Part shown: positions 48,433 through 57,501 of the stretch, one piece after another
Numbering within the stretch: position 1 is the stretch's first letter
Layout of the letters: each line of letters begins with the position of its first letter
Source of the DNA: Phormidium ambiguum IAM M-71
GTDB taxonomy: Bacteria > Cyanobacteriota > Cyanobacteriia > Cyanobacteriales > Aerosakkonemataceae
NCBI RefSeq assembly: GCF_001904725.1
Contig: NZ_MRCE01000013.1
Span: 1 to 64,000, forward strand
DNA: 64,000 bases
Direction of reading: 5' to 3'
Made by a program: the position numbers and the translations under genes
Notes under the pieces: generated by a model
The model's input: the letters and a program-made list of their open reading frames with translations, nothing else
Told to the model about the DNA's origin: nothing
The model's database searches: none

Positions 48433-49596
48433 ATGTTTCCCAAATTATTTCGCAAAACTCCGTTAGCATGGCGACAGTTAATGAAAGAAAAAGTCCGTTT
48501 AGCCGTTGCAGTTGCAGGTATTGGCTTTGCGGATATGCTGATATTTATTCAAATGGGATTTGAAGGCGCATTATTTAATGCAGCAGTTAAACCCCATCGC
48601 AATCTTCAGGCTGATTTAGTATTAATTAATCCCCAATTTCAAACGCTGTTTTCTGTGAAGAGTTTTTCCAGAGAAAGACTATATCAAACCTTAGCTTATG
48701 ACGGAGTAAAATCTGTCAGTTATGTTTACATTTCTACTGGACAATGGCGCAATCCTGAAACTCGTTTAGATCGAGCAATTTTAGTTTGGGGAATCGATCC
48801 AGCGTCTCCAGCATTTAGTTTTCCTGAAGTGCAGCAAAATCTCGATAGTTTAAAACAATTAAATAATGTGTTGTTCGATCGCGCAGGTCGCCCGGAATAT
48901 GGAGTAGTCGAAACTTTTGCTAAAACAGGTACTTTTGCTACCGAATTAAATGATAAAGCAATTCAAGTATCTAATTTATTTACTAATGGGGCATCTTTTG
49001 CTGCTGATGGAAATGTAATTGCTAGTGATTCTACATTTTTGAATTTATTTCCTAGTCGCAAACCAGAAGACATCGAAGTTGGATTAATTCACTTAAAACC
49101 AGAAGCTAATGTAACCCAAGTACAAGCACAATTAAAAGCAGGTTTACCTAACGATGTTTTAGTGCTGACTCCCGAAGAATTTGCCCAAATTGAGAAAACT
49201 TATTGGGCAAATGGTACAGGAATTGGCTTTATTTTTGGGCTGGGTGTAGGCGTAGGATTTATTGTCGGAATTGTGATTGTTTACCAAATTCTTTATTCTG
49301 ATGTTTCCGATCACTTACCGGAGTATGCCACTTTAAAAGCAATGGGATACACCGATAACTATTTATTAACGGTGCTAATTCAAGAATCCTTAATTTTGGC
49401 AGTTTTGGGTTTTTTACCTGGATTTTTTCTTTCCTTTGGGCTGTATCAACTTGCTTATACTGCCACACTTTTACCAATTGAAATGACAATTGAGCGGGCT
49501 GGTACTGTGTTTTTGATGACAATTGTAATGTGTGTTGGTTCGGGTGCGATCGCCATGCGAAAACTCCGTTCTGCCGACCCTGCTGATGTATTTTAA
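48433..49596 (+). CDS. devC: DevC-type ABC transporter permease
   Basis: A 387-residue inner-membrane component of the MacB/DevC type: one N-terminal transmembrane helix (LAVAVAGIGFADMLIFIQMG), a large periplasmic domain (about 45-260) and three C-terminal helices with the FtsX-like motif ATLKAMGYTDNYLLTVLIQE. It probably pairs with the downstream ATPase and DevB. The usual periplasmic 'FxGTxF'-like region reads FLNLFPSRKPEDIEVGLI. Confidence 0.92.
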   Translation: MFPKLFRKTPLAWRQLMKEKVRLAVAVAGIGFADMLIFIQMGFEGALFNAAVKPHRNLQADLVLINPQFQTLFSVKSFSRERLYQTLAYDGVKSVSYVYISTGQWRNPETRLDRAILVWGIDPASPAFSFPEVQQNLDSLKQLNNVLFDRAGRPEYGVVETFAKTGTFATELNDKAIQVSNLFTNGASFAADGNVIASDSTFLNLFPSRKPEDIEVGLIHLKPEANVTQVQAQLKAGLPNDVLVLTPEEFAQIEKTYWANGTGIGFIFGLGVGVGFIVGIVIVYQILYSDVSDHLPEYATLKAMGYTDNYLLTVLIQESLILAVLGFLPGFFLSFGLYQLAYTATLLPIEMTIERAGTVFLMTIVMCVGSGAIAMRKLRSADPADVF

Positions 49597-49613
49597 AACT
49601 GAAAAAAATAACC

Positions 49614-50363
49614 ATGCAAAACTTGACTCTAACCAATCAATCAGTGCAAGATATTACAACCACACCTGTAATTTCTGTGAACAACCTTAACCATTATTTT
49701 GGCAAAGGTTCCCTACGAAAACAAACATTATTTGATATTAACTTACAAATTAATGCAGGTGAAATTGTCATTTTAACTGGGCCATCAGGTTCAGGAAAAA
49801 CTACCCTATTAACTCTTTTGGGCGGTTTACGTTCTGCGGAAGAAGGTAGCTTAAAAATCTTAGGTCAAGAAATGTGTGGCGCGAGTAAAAACCAATTAAC
49901 TAAAGTGCGTCGCCAAATTGGATATATTTTCCAAGCTCATAATTTAATGAAATTTTTAAGTGTAAAAGAAAACGTGCGAATGTCTTTGGAATTGCACGAT
50001 TCTATGTTAAAACAAGATATGGATGCGATCGTCAGCGCCATATTAGAAAAAGTTGGTTTAGGAGAAAGAATTAACTATTATCCCGAAAATTTGTCAGGGG
50101 GACAAAAGCAAAGAGTTGCGATCGCAAGAGCCTTAGTTAGTCATCCTAAAATAGTTTTAGCCGACGAACCTACCGCCGCCCTTGATAAAAAATCCGGGCG
50201 CGATGTCGTAGAATTAATGTATAAATTAGCCAAAGAACAAGGGATAACAATTTTATTAGTTACCCATGATAATCGGATTTTAGATATTGCCGATCGCATC
50301 CTTTATATGGAAGATGGTTGTTTAGTCAGCGACGGCATAGATGTAGCTACCAAAATGCACTGA
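49614..50363 (+). CDS. devA: DevA-type ABC transporter ATPase
   Basis: A 249-residue ATPase. Walker A is GPSGSGKTT (about residue 60), the Q-loop lies in YIFQAHNL, the signature is NLSGGQKQRVAIARAL, and Walker B is IVLADEPTAALD; the H-loop is in LLVTHDN. An extended N-terminus of about 20 residues precedes the fold. It is the last gene of TetR-devB-DUF2834-devC-devA, 17 bp after devC. Confidence 0.95.
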   Translation: MQNLTLTNQSVQDITTTPVISVNNLNHYFGKGSLRKQTLFDINLQINAGEIVILTGPSGSGKTTLLTLLGGLRSAEEGSLKILGQEMCGASKNQLTKVRRQIGYIFQAHNLMKFLSVKENVRMSLELHDSMLKQDMDAIVSAILEKVGLGERINYYPENLSGGQKQRVAIARALVSHPKIVLADEPTAALDKKSGRDVVELMYKLAKEQGITILLVTHDNRILDIADRILYMEDGCLVSDGIDVATKMH

Positions 50364-50390
50364 TTTAAGAAAGTTTTGAGTTTTCAGTTG

Positions 50391-50455
50391 TAGGGGCGGG
50401 TTTTTTCCAAATATTTTTTCTAAGTGACAAAAGTTATCTGCTAAACCCGCCCCTA
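50391..50455. repeat. GGGGCGGGTTT palindromic repeat, copy 1
   Basis: TAGGGGCGGGTTT (50391-50403) and AAACCCGCCCCTA (50443-50455) form a 13-bp perfect inverted pair after devA. The right half extends as GTTATCTGCTAAACCC and is the inverted copy of the left end of the element at 51016-51080. Confidence 0.85.
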
Positions 50456-50483
50456 AATGAATTTCCCCCATCTCCCCATCTCC

Positions 50484-50834
50484 CTACCTCTCTTCTGGCG
50501 GCAGAAAATCATAAAGAATTTCATCAGGTTCATCTTCGATGAAATCATCATCATCTTCAATATTTTGTTGAACTTCTGGAAACTTGCCTAAAGAATTTGT
50601 GGGCCGATTTTTGACTACCATAACCAATTCTGCTACTTGCCTTTTTAACATTGTTACCTCTACTTCCAAAACATTAAGCCGACTATCATCAGTGTTGGCA
50701 TTTTCACCCAAATATCGCCCCAAAGCTTCATAAATAATTTTATTGGGTTCCGTCTTCCTTTCTTTCGCCAGAAGTTCTATTTTTGTTTGCCATTCTTGGG
50801 GAATTTTACAATTTATTTTAACTTTTTCTCCCAT
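50484..50834 (-). CDS. ribbon-helix-helix-like protein with acidic tail
   Basis: A 116-residue protein. The N-terminus KVKINCKIPQEWQTKIELLAKERKTEPNKII fits a ribbon-helix-helix DNA-binding domain; a coiled coil (about 55-78, LNVLEVEVTMLKRQVAELV) and a very acidic tail (NIEDDDDFIEDEPDEI) follow. It could be a regulator or an orphan antitoxin; no toxin gene lies beside it. It is flanked by inverted copies of the GGGGCGGG repeat. Confidence 0.72.
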   Translation of the reverse strand: MGEKVKINCKIPQEWQTKIELLAKERKTEPNKIIYEALGRYLGENANTDDSRLNVLEVEVTMLKRQVAELVMVVKNRPTNSLGKFPEVQQNIEDDDDFIEDEPDEILYDFLPPEER

Positions 50835-51230
50835 TATTCACCTTGCCGTTGTTTAGGTTTTTTATATTTTATAGTAATTAGGAAATGCGATCGCTCTTGA
50901 AGATTGCAAAAAAAAGCTTGCATCAGTTGCTATCACCTGGCGAGGAATCAATTCCCCGCCTCATAGCTAAACTCGGATAAATCCGACTGAAAACATATTT
51001 TATTCAGTCCACTTGTAGGGGCGGGTTTAGCAGATAACCCTTCTGTCTAACAGATAACTTCACAACAAAACCCGCCCCTACTGCTATTAGCCTGCGATTT
51101 GAATCACAGGCGAGATAGAAGCGCAAGTGAAAGATTTGTGTAGGGGAAAAATGGCGATCGCACATCACGGGTAGGAAGGGTGATAATACCTTGTTTCTGC
51201 ACTAGAAGTGCGCTACTTTTGTAGCCACCA
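50835..51230. repeat. repeat-dense spacer with GGGGCGGG copy 2 and REP-like palindromes
   Basis: The region holds TAGGGGCGGGTTT (51016-51028) with AAACCCGCCCCTA (51068-51080), plus several small palindromes: a GAATCAATTC motif near 50945, CTCGGATAAATCCGA near 50972, GACTGAA/TTCAGTC near 50985-51010, and GCCTG-GATT/AATC-CAGGC near 51090-51111. Together they look like a cluster of dispersed REP-like repeats. No coding sequence is supported. Confidence 0.7.
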
Positions 51231-53945
51231 TCAAGCTACATTAAATCCCATGTCCTTGAAAGCGGCAAGAGTATATTTTAAATCGTTTGACGAATAGCTT
51301 TCATTAGTTTCAGCGCTCATCAGGTCATAGCGAAGTTTAGAGTCATTCTCACGAAAATGTTCCCAGCCCGATCCTGCGCCGTTAAAATTCGGCATGAGAG
51401 GAACATTTCCTCCATATAGAGCTTTTGTATTAGAACCTGTGAAGTAATAGCTACTTCCAATCTTTGTGGTGTTACGCCAATAATCTGATGAATTGATTTG
51501 CCCAAACCCCATCGCATGAGCTAACTCGTGCATGATAACTTTCTTTTGCTGAGCATACGACAGGTTAAAAAAGCTTTTAGTCAAATCCATCTCGGCATAA
51601 CCATTTTGTGCATAACTAGAGCCTGCATACCCAGAAAGGTTGGACTCATATATTCGCACTTGGAATCCATCTTTCACAGGACTACCTATAGGCCCGCTTT
51701 TGATAATTGACTCCCATGTCTTGACAGCATCATTGATGACATTTTGTGCGCTGCTGCGAAGATTGCTATCAAATACGGGCTTTATATCAAACACCTTCTC
51801 CCAATCAAGATTTAAGTAAGCATCACCACCCGCTTCATACTGGTGAAAATGTAAGTCATACCGACCAGCAGGCAATGTATAGGTTATTTCTTTTTGGGGG
51901 CCGTAAGCTTGTTCCCAACTATTTTGAGAAGTAATAGAGTACCACTGACCTGTAGCCTGATTCTTAGCAAGAATTTGGAATCCATCATCACCCATCACTC
52001 GGAACTTATACGGACTGCCATCAAAATCAGCCCAGGTGTAAGCTCGAATAGCGAAATTGTCATGAGGTAGAAGACTTCCATCTCCGTTTGGCGCACCATT
52101 TCCCCAATTAACATTGATGCCTTTCTTCCCATCACTGCGGGTGTTAGATCCCAAACTAATTACACCGATCGCCTTAGAATTATTGATATCTCCTTGCCAG
52201 AAATCTATTGGTGGGGCACTACTTTGACTACTATCCCAATTGTAGACAGTAGCTTTCCACTGCTGCGATTCATTCACTACCTCTTGGAATTTAGTGGCAG
52301 GGGCAATGTTAAAGTTTATAGCCGCACCGCCACCCCGCTCGTAGTATTCAACTGCAATTGGGACGTTGCCTCCATTCGAGTAGAAATAGCCAGAATTAGT
52401 TAGATATGGTTGATCGACCCATCGATTAACTACCGTTTGATTACCAATACGCACGCGGATACCATCATCAGCTTGAGTTGTAATCTTGTACAAACCTGGA
52501 GCAAGATAACGCTGGGTCGTCATCTTAGCAGAGAAATTGTCTGAGGGAGTATTAGTAGGAGAACCATTGCCCCAGTTACGAGAAAAGCCTCGGCTGCCAT
52601 CTCCCAAGTTTTCCATAAAGACAGGAGTACCTGTTAAGTTGATGTTGTTGAAATATTCAGCCTTCCAGTTGTTTGCTGGAATTTGAGGTTGTGCTGTTGG
52701 GAAATTAATAATAAATTTCTCCCAAGGCCCTATTGCATTGCGATTAGCATTAACATTTGCGCCACCACCACCTTCCGCTACCACATATTGTCCGTTACTG
52801 GCGCTAAGTGCTATGGTGTCTCCACTACCAATTATTCCGCTTCCATTAACTTTAATCACTCGAAATTTTTCCCAAGGGCCAGCAGCAGTTCGGTTGGCAT
52901 TTACAACTCCTCCACCACCGCCTTCAGCAACCATATATCGTCCGTTCTGAGTGACGATATTTACAAAATCACCACTGTTAAGCGAACCAGCGTTCAAATC
53001 AATAAGCGAGAAGGTTTCCCAGGTACTAGCAATATCGCGGTTAGCATTGACTGTAGAGCCACCACCACCTTCAGCAACAACATACTTACCTTTTTCAAAA
53101 GTTCTAAAATTTACTTGAGGGATGATAGTGGACTGCTCTATCCAAAAGACCTGACCATTTAATTTGAGAACTGCTGAATCGTCCTCAGTCTTCAAATCCC
53201 GAAGTTCATCAGCACCTAACTCCTTCCCTTGCACAACCCTAGAAAAAATATCTCCTTCATCCCCAGCAGCATCTAAAACATTAACCTTTGAGTCAATAAA
53301 ATGCCCGGTTTCTTCCAACAACACACTCGTAATCGCACCTGGATTACCTGCATTTTGCTCAACAAACTCTTTAGCTAAATAAATCGTATTCGTTACACTC
53401 GCAAATGCACCATTTGCCCCATTAATTGCCGCTGATGGTACAATTTCCATCCCTGGAATTTGACTAAAATCGCCCTGAGCAAATGCTTTAACTAAATTAT
53501 TCGCTACCTCGCCATTCCAACTATTGCCAAATGCTAGATTCATCTTGCCAGCAAAATCTGGATCTGTCGCCAACCCACTTAGATAATTTTGGGCCGATCG
53601 CACAGCTTGCTCTACAATGGAAGGAATAGCTAAATTGCCGTCATTACTATTAGATAAACTTTCCCCAGTCAGGGCATCAATAGATGATGTGCTATTGTAA
53701 TTCTCTAATCTTAAATCCTCATGGCTTTGGGGTGCGTTCGCACTCTTACCCACAATCCAACTATCATCAGCATTCGCAGTCAAATTCTCCAGATTCTTAA
53801 TCTCTGGAATCACACCACCCATTATCGGCTGATTGGATACTGTGCGATCGCTAATTCCATCGATATTTCCGCTGAAATTGCAAAGGTTAGCGTTGGTAGA
53901 TTTTTCCCAACTTTGGCTGGGCTCTGAACCAAAAAAGTCAAGCAT
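51231..53945 (-). CDS. large secreted leishmanolysin-like metalloprotease with fascin-like and PA14-like modules
   Basis: A 904-residue modular protein without a classical signal peptide (start MLDFFGSEPSQSW). Residues about 115-290 hold a domain with LLEETGHFID; about 300-420 hold three fascin/beta-trefoil-type repeats (each with VVAEGGGG and VNANR); two PA14-like modules follow (about 425-560 and 565-725). The C-terminal domain has HELAHAMGFG (806-815), then FTG, NVPL, WEHF (His near 863) and a Met-turn DLMS, as in M8-like metzincins. The HExxHxxGxxH third His of M10 enzymes is absent. Type I secretion is probable. Confidence 0.75.
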   Translation of the reverse strand: MLDFFGSEPSQSWEKSTNANLCNFSGNIDGISDRTVSNQPIMGGVIPEIKNLENLTANADDSWIVGKSANAPQSHEDLRLENYNSTSSIDALTGESLSNSNDGNLAIPSIVEQAVRSAQNYLSGLATDPDFAGKMNLAFGNSWNGEVANNLVKAFAQGDFSQIPGMEIVPSAAINGANGAFASVTNTIYLAKEFVEQNAGNPGAITSVLLEETGHFIDSKVNVLDAAGDEGDIFSRVVQGKELGADELRDLKTEDDSAVLKLNGQVFWIEQSTIIPQVNFRTFEKGKYVVAEGGGGSTVNANRDIASTWETFSLIDLNAGSLNSGDFVNIVTQNGRYMVAEGGGGGVVNANRTAAGPWEKFRVIKVNGSGIIGSGDTIALSASNGQYVVAEGGGGANVNANRNAIGPWEKFIINFPTAQPQIPANNWKAEYFNNINLTGTPVFMENLGDGSRGFSRNWGNGSPTNTPSDNFSAKMTTQRYLAPGLYKITTQADDGIRVRIGNQTVVNRWVDQPYLTNSGYFYSNGGNVPIAVEYYERGGGAAINFNIAPATKFQEVVNESQQWKATVYNWDSSQSSAPPIDFWQGDINNSKAIGVISLGSNTRSDGKKGINVNWGNGAPNGDGSLLPHDNFAIRAYTWADFDGSPYKFRVMGDDGFQILAKNQATGQWYSITSQNSWEQAYGPQKEITYTLPAGRYDLHFHQYEAGGDAYLNLDWEKVFDIKPVFDSNLRSSAQNVINDAVKTWESIIKSGPIGSPVKDGFQVRIYESNLSGYAGSSYAQNGYAEMDLTKSFFNLSYAQQKKVIMHELAHAMGFGQINSSDYWRNTTKIGSSYYFTGSNTKALYGGNVPLMPNFNGAGSGWEHFRENDSKLRYDLMSAETNESYSSNDLKYTLAAFKDMGFNVA

Positions 53946-54093
53946 GGCAACATCCTAAATAGTTGTTAAGGTTAGAGTTTCAATTGCCTCTGCTTATCTC
54001 TCTGGCTAAATGCCCTTGTTTTATGCAAGTAAGTATTTTCCCTAACAAAACTTTACATTTTCGGATGAAATGTAAAATTTATATAAATCCTAA

Positions 54094-54609
54094 TCAATAC
54101 AACCAAGGAATTAACTTCTTCACTTTTTGCTGATAATCACTATATTCAGGAAATTTATCACTTAACCAAGTTTCTTCTTTCCTCGCCTTCGCATTCAAAA
54201 CAATAAATATTATTAAAACTGCAAATAAGTGAGATAAACTCATTTGAAAAATTGCCCAACTGAGTGTTGAAAAAATCAGCCCACTATAAAGAGGATGACG
54301 CACAAAACTATACATTCCTGTTTGTACTAATTCCCCATTTTCTTTAGGGTAAGGTAAGGGCGTTAACTGTTTACCTAAATCTATTAAACCTTTACTTATA
54401 AAAATTAAGGCAATTAATCCTAAAAAAGCTGATACGCTCCAATATAAGTACAATAAATTAGATGAATTAATTTCTAACCAAGTTGGGCGGTAAACGGGTA
54501 AAAAAGGAAAAACTATAATAAGCAAAGCTTGAAGAAAAAACCAATATTCGCCTTTATTGCCTGTTTGCAAACCTTCTAGAGAAAAACCCCAATCTGATAA
54601 CAGTTTCAT
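54094..54609 (-). CDS. isoprenylcysteine/phospholipid methyltransferase-family membrane protein
   Basis: A 171-residue integral membrane protein with four to five helices. LVQTGMYSFVRHPLYSGLIF and EETWLSDKFPEYSDYQQKV are the signature of the ICMT/PEMT SAM-binding membrane fold. The acceptor substrate is unknown; lipids or quinone-like compounds are possible. A short TAGGTAGTTGGTAGTAGG-type repeat lies upstream of its start. Confidence 0.85.
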   Translation of the reverse strand: MKLLSDWGFSLEGLQTGNKGEYWFFLQALLIIVFPFLPVYRPTWLEINSSNLLYLYWSVSAFLGLIALIFISKGLIDLGKQLTPLPYPKENGELVQTGMYSFVRHPLYSGLIFSTLSWAIFQMSLSHLFAVLIIFIVLNAKARKEETWLSDKFPEYSDYQQKVKKLIPWLY

Positions 54610-54695
54610 AATTTAGGTAGTTGGTAGTAGGTAATAGGTAGTAGGAAAGAACCAAATTGAGTATTGATTACTTCCCTACACGAATACATTAATTA

Positions 54696-55646
54696 TTATT
54701 CTAACCAAGGGCGACTTGCTTGTTCTAATTTGGTGATTTCTTCTTCAGTCATTTGCCAATTTAAAGCGCCTGCATTTTGTTTAGCTTGTTCGGCAGTTTT
54801 GGCACCGGGAATGGGAATTACGTTACCTTGGGCGATTAACCAATTTAAGGCAACTTGGGCGGGTGTGCGATCGTACTTTTTCCCAATTTCCCCCATTAAA
54901 CTGATTACAGGAGCGATTTTTTCTAAACCACTTTTGCTGAATCGAGAATCAGTTTTTCTCGCCCCACTCGGTTTGTTATTATTCTCAGGAACATACTTTC
55001 CAGTTAACAAACCTTGCGCCAAAGGACTATATGCCAAAATAGTAACGCCTAATTCCTTGGCAGTGGAAATAATTCCTTTACTTTCTACTTTGCGCGAAAG
55101 TAACGAATAGCGCACTTGATTTACCGCTAAAGGTACACCAAAATCAGCTAAATATTGATAAGCTTGACGCATTTCTTCCGCCGAATAATTGCTGACTCCA
55201 ATTGCTTTAATTCTCCCTCTTCTGTATTCTTCAGCTAAAGCTTGCATTAAACTTTTTTGACTGAGAAAAAACGTAAAAGGCCAATGAACTTGATAAAGTT
55301 CTACTGATTCTAGCTGCAATCGTCTTAAACTAGCTGTTAAAGCGTCGGAAACTGAACTTCTTGTAAATCGCCAAGGAAAAGGGCCGAATTTTGTGGCTAT
55401 TTGCACAGGTTTATCAGTTTCTTTAATAAATTCTCCCAGCAATTCTTCCGATACTCCCATGCCGTAAACTTCCGCAGTATCAAAAAAGTTCACCCCGGCA
55501 TCTACTGAAGCATGAAACGCTTCTCTTAACTGTTCGGAACCATAATCTTTGCCGTAGTTCCAAAACACTTTATCACCCCATGCCCAAGTTCCTACACATA
55601 AGGGTGTGACGGCGGGGCCATTTTGACCTAAAGTAATAGTCTGCAC
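54696..55646 (-). CDS. aldo/keto reductase
   Basis: A 316-residue NADPH-dependent oxidoreductase with a TIM barrel. The catalytic tetrad appears as Asp-Tyr in FFDTAEVYGMG, Lys in QIATKFGP and His in YQVHWPFT; the cofactor region is VIPIPGAKTAEQAKQN. Translation starts at GTG 55646 with AGGA upstream. Natural substrate is unknown. Confidence 0.92.
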   Translation of the reverse strand: MQTITLGQNGPAVTPLCVGTWAWGDKVFWNYGKDYGSEQLREAFHASVDAGVNFFDTAEVYGMGVSEELLGEFIKETDKPVQIATKFGPFPWRFTRSSVSDALTASLRRLQLESVELYQVHWPFTFFLSQKSLMQALAEEYRRGRIKAIGVSNYSAEEMRQAYQYLADFGVPLAVNQVRYSLLSRKVESKGIISTAKELGVTILAYSPLAQGLLTGKYVPENNNKPSGARKTDSRFSKSGLEKIAPVISLMGEIGKKYDRTPAQVALNWLIAQGNVIPIPGAKTAEQAKQNAGALNWQMTEEEITKLEQASRPWLE

Positions 55647-55906
55647 AGCTGTCTTCCTTTACTTTACATTTCTTCATACTCTTTTAGTGTATCTTCCTAT
55701 TTTAAGAAGGCAGGGAGGCAAGAAAACTCTCTTTTGGGAGGGTTTTGTTTTAATTCTTCGGCTACGATGACTGACTTACCTACACCCGTCCTTACAAACT
55801 CAAGAATTTCCCAGTCCGGTAGAACAGGCATCTTGCCTGTCATCCCCAGTCCCCAGAGAGATTATCTTAAAATAAGTGAGCTTATTAAAATTAGACTCTT
55901 AAAAAA

Positions 55907-57349
55907 ATGGCAACAGGTGATTTATCTAACTCACAAGTAAAAGAATTCAACCAGCCTCTTCCCAAACTTAATTTGCTGACAATGTTTCGGTTAGCATTAT
56001 TTCAAATGGGATTAGGTATTTTGGCAGTTTTAACGCTGGGAGTTCTCAATCGAGTCATGATTGATGAATTAGCAATTCCAGCAACAATTGCAGCGGGAGT
56101 ATTAGCAATTTCTCAGTTTATGTCACCCACCAGGGTTTGGTTTGGTCAAATGTCTGATAGCAAAACTATTTTTGGTTTGCATCGGACAGGTTATGTTTGG
56201 ATTGGTGCGGCCTTATTCACACTGATATTATCTTTAGCAGTGCAAGTTGTTTGGCAATTAGGTAATGTAGTACAAGTTACTGGGCAATGGTCGTGGACAA
56301 GTACTGCGATTGGTTGGACTGCTGTAGCTGGTTTAGTTTTTGCGTTATATGGTATTGCGAGTAGTATTAGTTCTACTCCTTTTTTCGCTCTTTTAGTAGA
56401 TGTTTCTGATGAAGACGATCGCGGAAAGTTAATCGGTATCGTCTGGTCAATGATGACTGTGGGAATCGCTGTTGGTGGCATTACCAGCAAAATTTTACTC
56501 AGAAGACTGGAAAATATTGATGCTTCTTTAGATGTTTTACGTTCATCAATTAGTTCGTTTTTTATTGTTGTACCTGCAATAGTTTTTCTGTTGGCGATTA
56601 TCGCAACTTTTGGGGTTGAAAAAAAGTATTCTCGTTATGCTTTTCGTTCAAATTTAATTGCTAGGGAAGATAGTATTACTTTAGGAAAAGCACTGAAAAT
56701 CTTAACAGCGAGTCGGCAAACAGGGCTATTTTTCACCTTTTTGCTGGTAATGACAATTAGCTTATTTATGCAAGAAGCTGTTTTAGAACCTTACGGTGGC
56801 GAGGTGTTTGGTTTATCAATTCCCCAAACTTCTTTGTTAAATACATTTTGGGGAATTGGGATGTTAATGAGTTTGGGGGCGACAGGTTTTTTCATTGTGC
56901 CTCGCATCGGGAAGCAAAAAACTACTAAACTTGGTTGTTTATTAGTAGCAGTTTGCTTTATTTTGATTATTGGATCGGGATTTACTGGTAATGCCAAAGT
57001 TTTCCAAGGTACATTAGTTTTATTTGGTTTGTCTGCGGGAATTGCTACTACTGGAGCACTCAGTTTAATGTTAGACTTAACCGCAGCAGAGACGGCGGGA
57101 ACTTTTGTCGGCGCTTGGGGTTTGTCTCAAGCAATGGCAAGGGGAACAGCAACTATAACTGGTGGCGTAGTTTTGGATATAGGTCGGACTTTGTTTCAAG
57201 TACCGATGTTAGCTTATGGTTTGGTGTTTGCTTTGCAAGCGGTGGGAATGTTAGTAGCAATTTGGTTGTTAAGTCGAGTCAATGTCCAAGAATTTCGGAC
57301 TAATGCTAGAGAAGCGATCGCCACTATCATGGAAAAAGACCTAGACTAA
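55907..57349 (+). CDS. PucC/BCD-family MFS carrier
   Basis: A 480-residue carrier with about 12 hydrophobic helices. LTMFRLALFQMGLGILAVLTLG, LNRVMIDEL and FRTGYVWIG-like sequence (here LHRTGYVWIG) are typical of the bacteriochlorophyll-delivery family, whose members help assemble light-harvesting complexes in phototrophs. In cyanobacteria the cargo (chlorophyll, Hlip-type proteins or other) is unsettled. It stands alone, divergent from the aldo/keto reductase gene. Confidence 0.88.
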   Translation: MATGDLSNSQVKEFNQPLPKLNLLTMFRLALFQMGLGILAVLTLGVLNRVMIDELAIPATIAAGVLAISQFMSPTRVWFGQMSDSKTIFGLHRTGYVWIGAALFTLILSLAVQVVWQLGNVVQVTGQWSWTSTAIGWTAVAGLVFALYGIASSISSTPFFALLVDVSDEDDRGKLIGIVWSMMTVGIAVGGITSKILLRRLENIDASLDVLRSSISSFFIVVPAIVFLLAIIATFGVEKKYSRYAFRSNLIAREDSITLGKALKILTASRQTGLFFTFLLVMTISLFMQEAVLEPYGGEVFGLSIPQTSLLNTFWGIGMLMSLGATGFFIVPRIGKQKTTKLGCLLVAVCFILIIGSGFTGNAKVFQGTLVLFGLSAGIATTGALSLMLDLTAAETAGTFVGAWGLSQAMARGTATITGGVVLDIGRTLFQVPMLAYGLVFALQAVGMLVAIWLLSRVNVQEFRTNAREAIATIMEKDLD

Positions 57350-57501
57350 AGATAACTTTCCCTGCACAATTGTCTTATCCTAATTTGGTGATTGGGAACT
57401 GCTGAATCATCACGTGCTTTTACCAATCACCAGTGGTGAACTTAATTCAAATTTCCAATATCATTTATTGGGAAAGTCTCAAATCTAAAATCTAAAATCC
57501 A

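Noticed and set aside
52683-53162. 159-residue plus-strand frame within the metalloprotease gene
   Set aside because: It is an antisense shadow of the repetitive fascin-like region; its repeats merely mirror the coding repeats.
55700-55850. Minus-strand frame with GVGKS upstream of the PucC-like gene
   Set aside because: The GVGKS is not in a P-loop context, and the stretch overlaps dispersed intergenic repeat sequence (ACAGGCATCTTGCCTGT palindrome).
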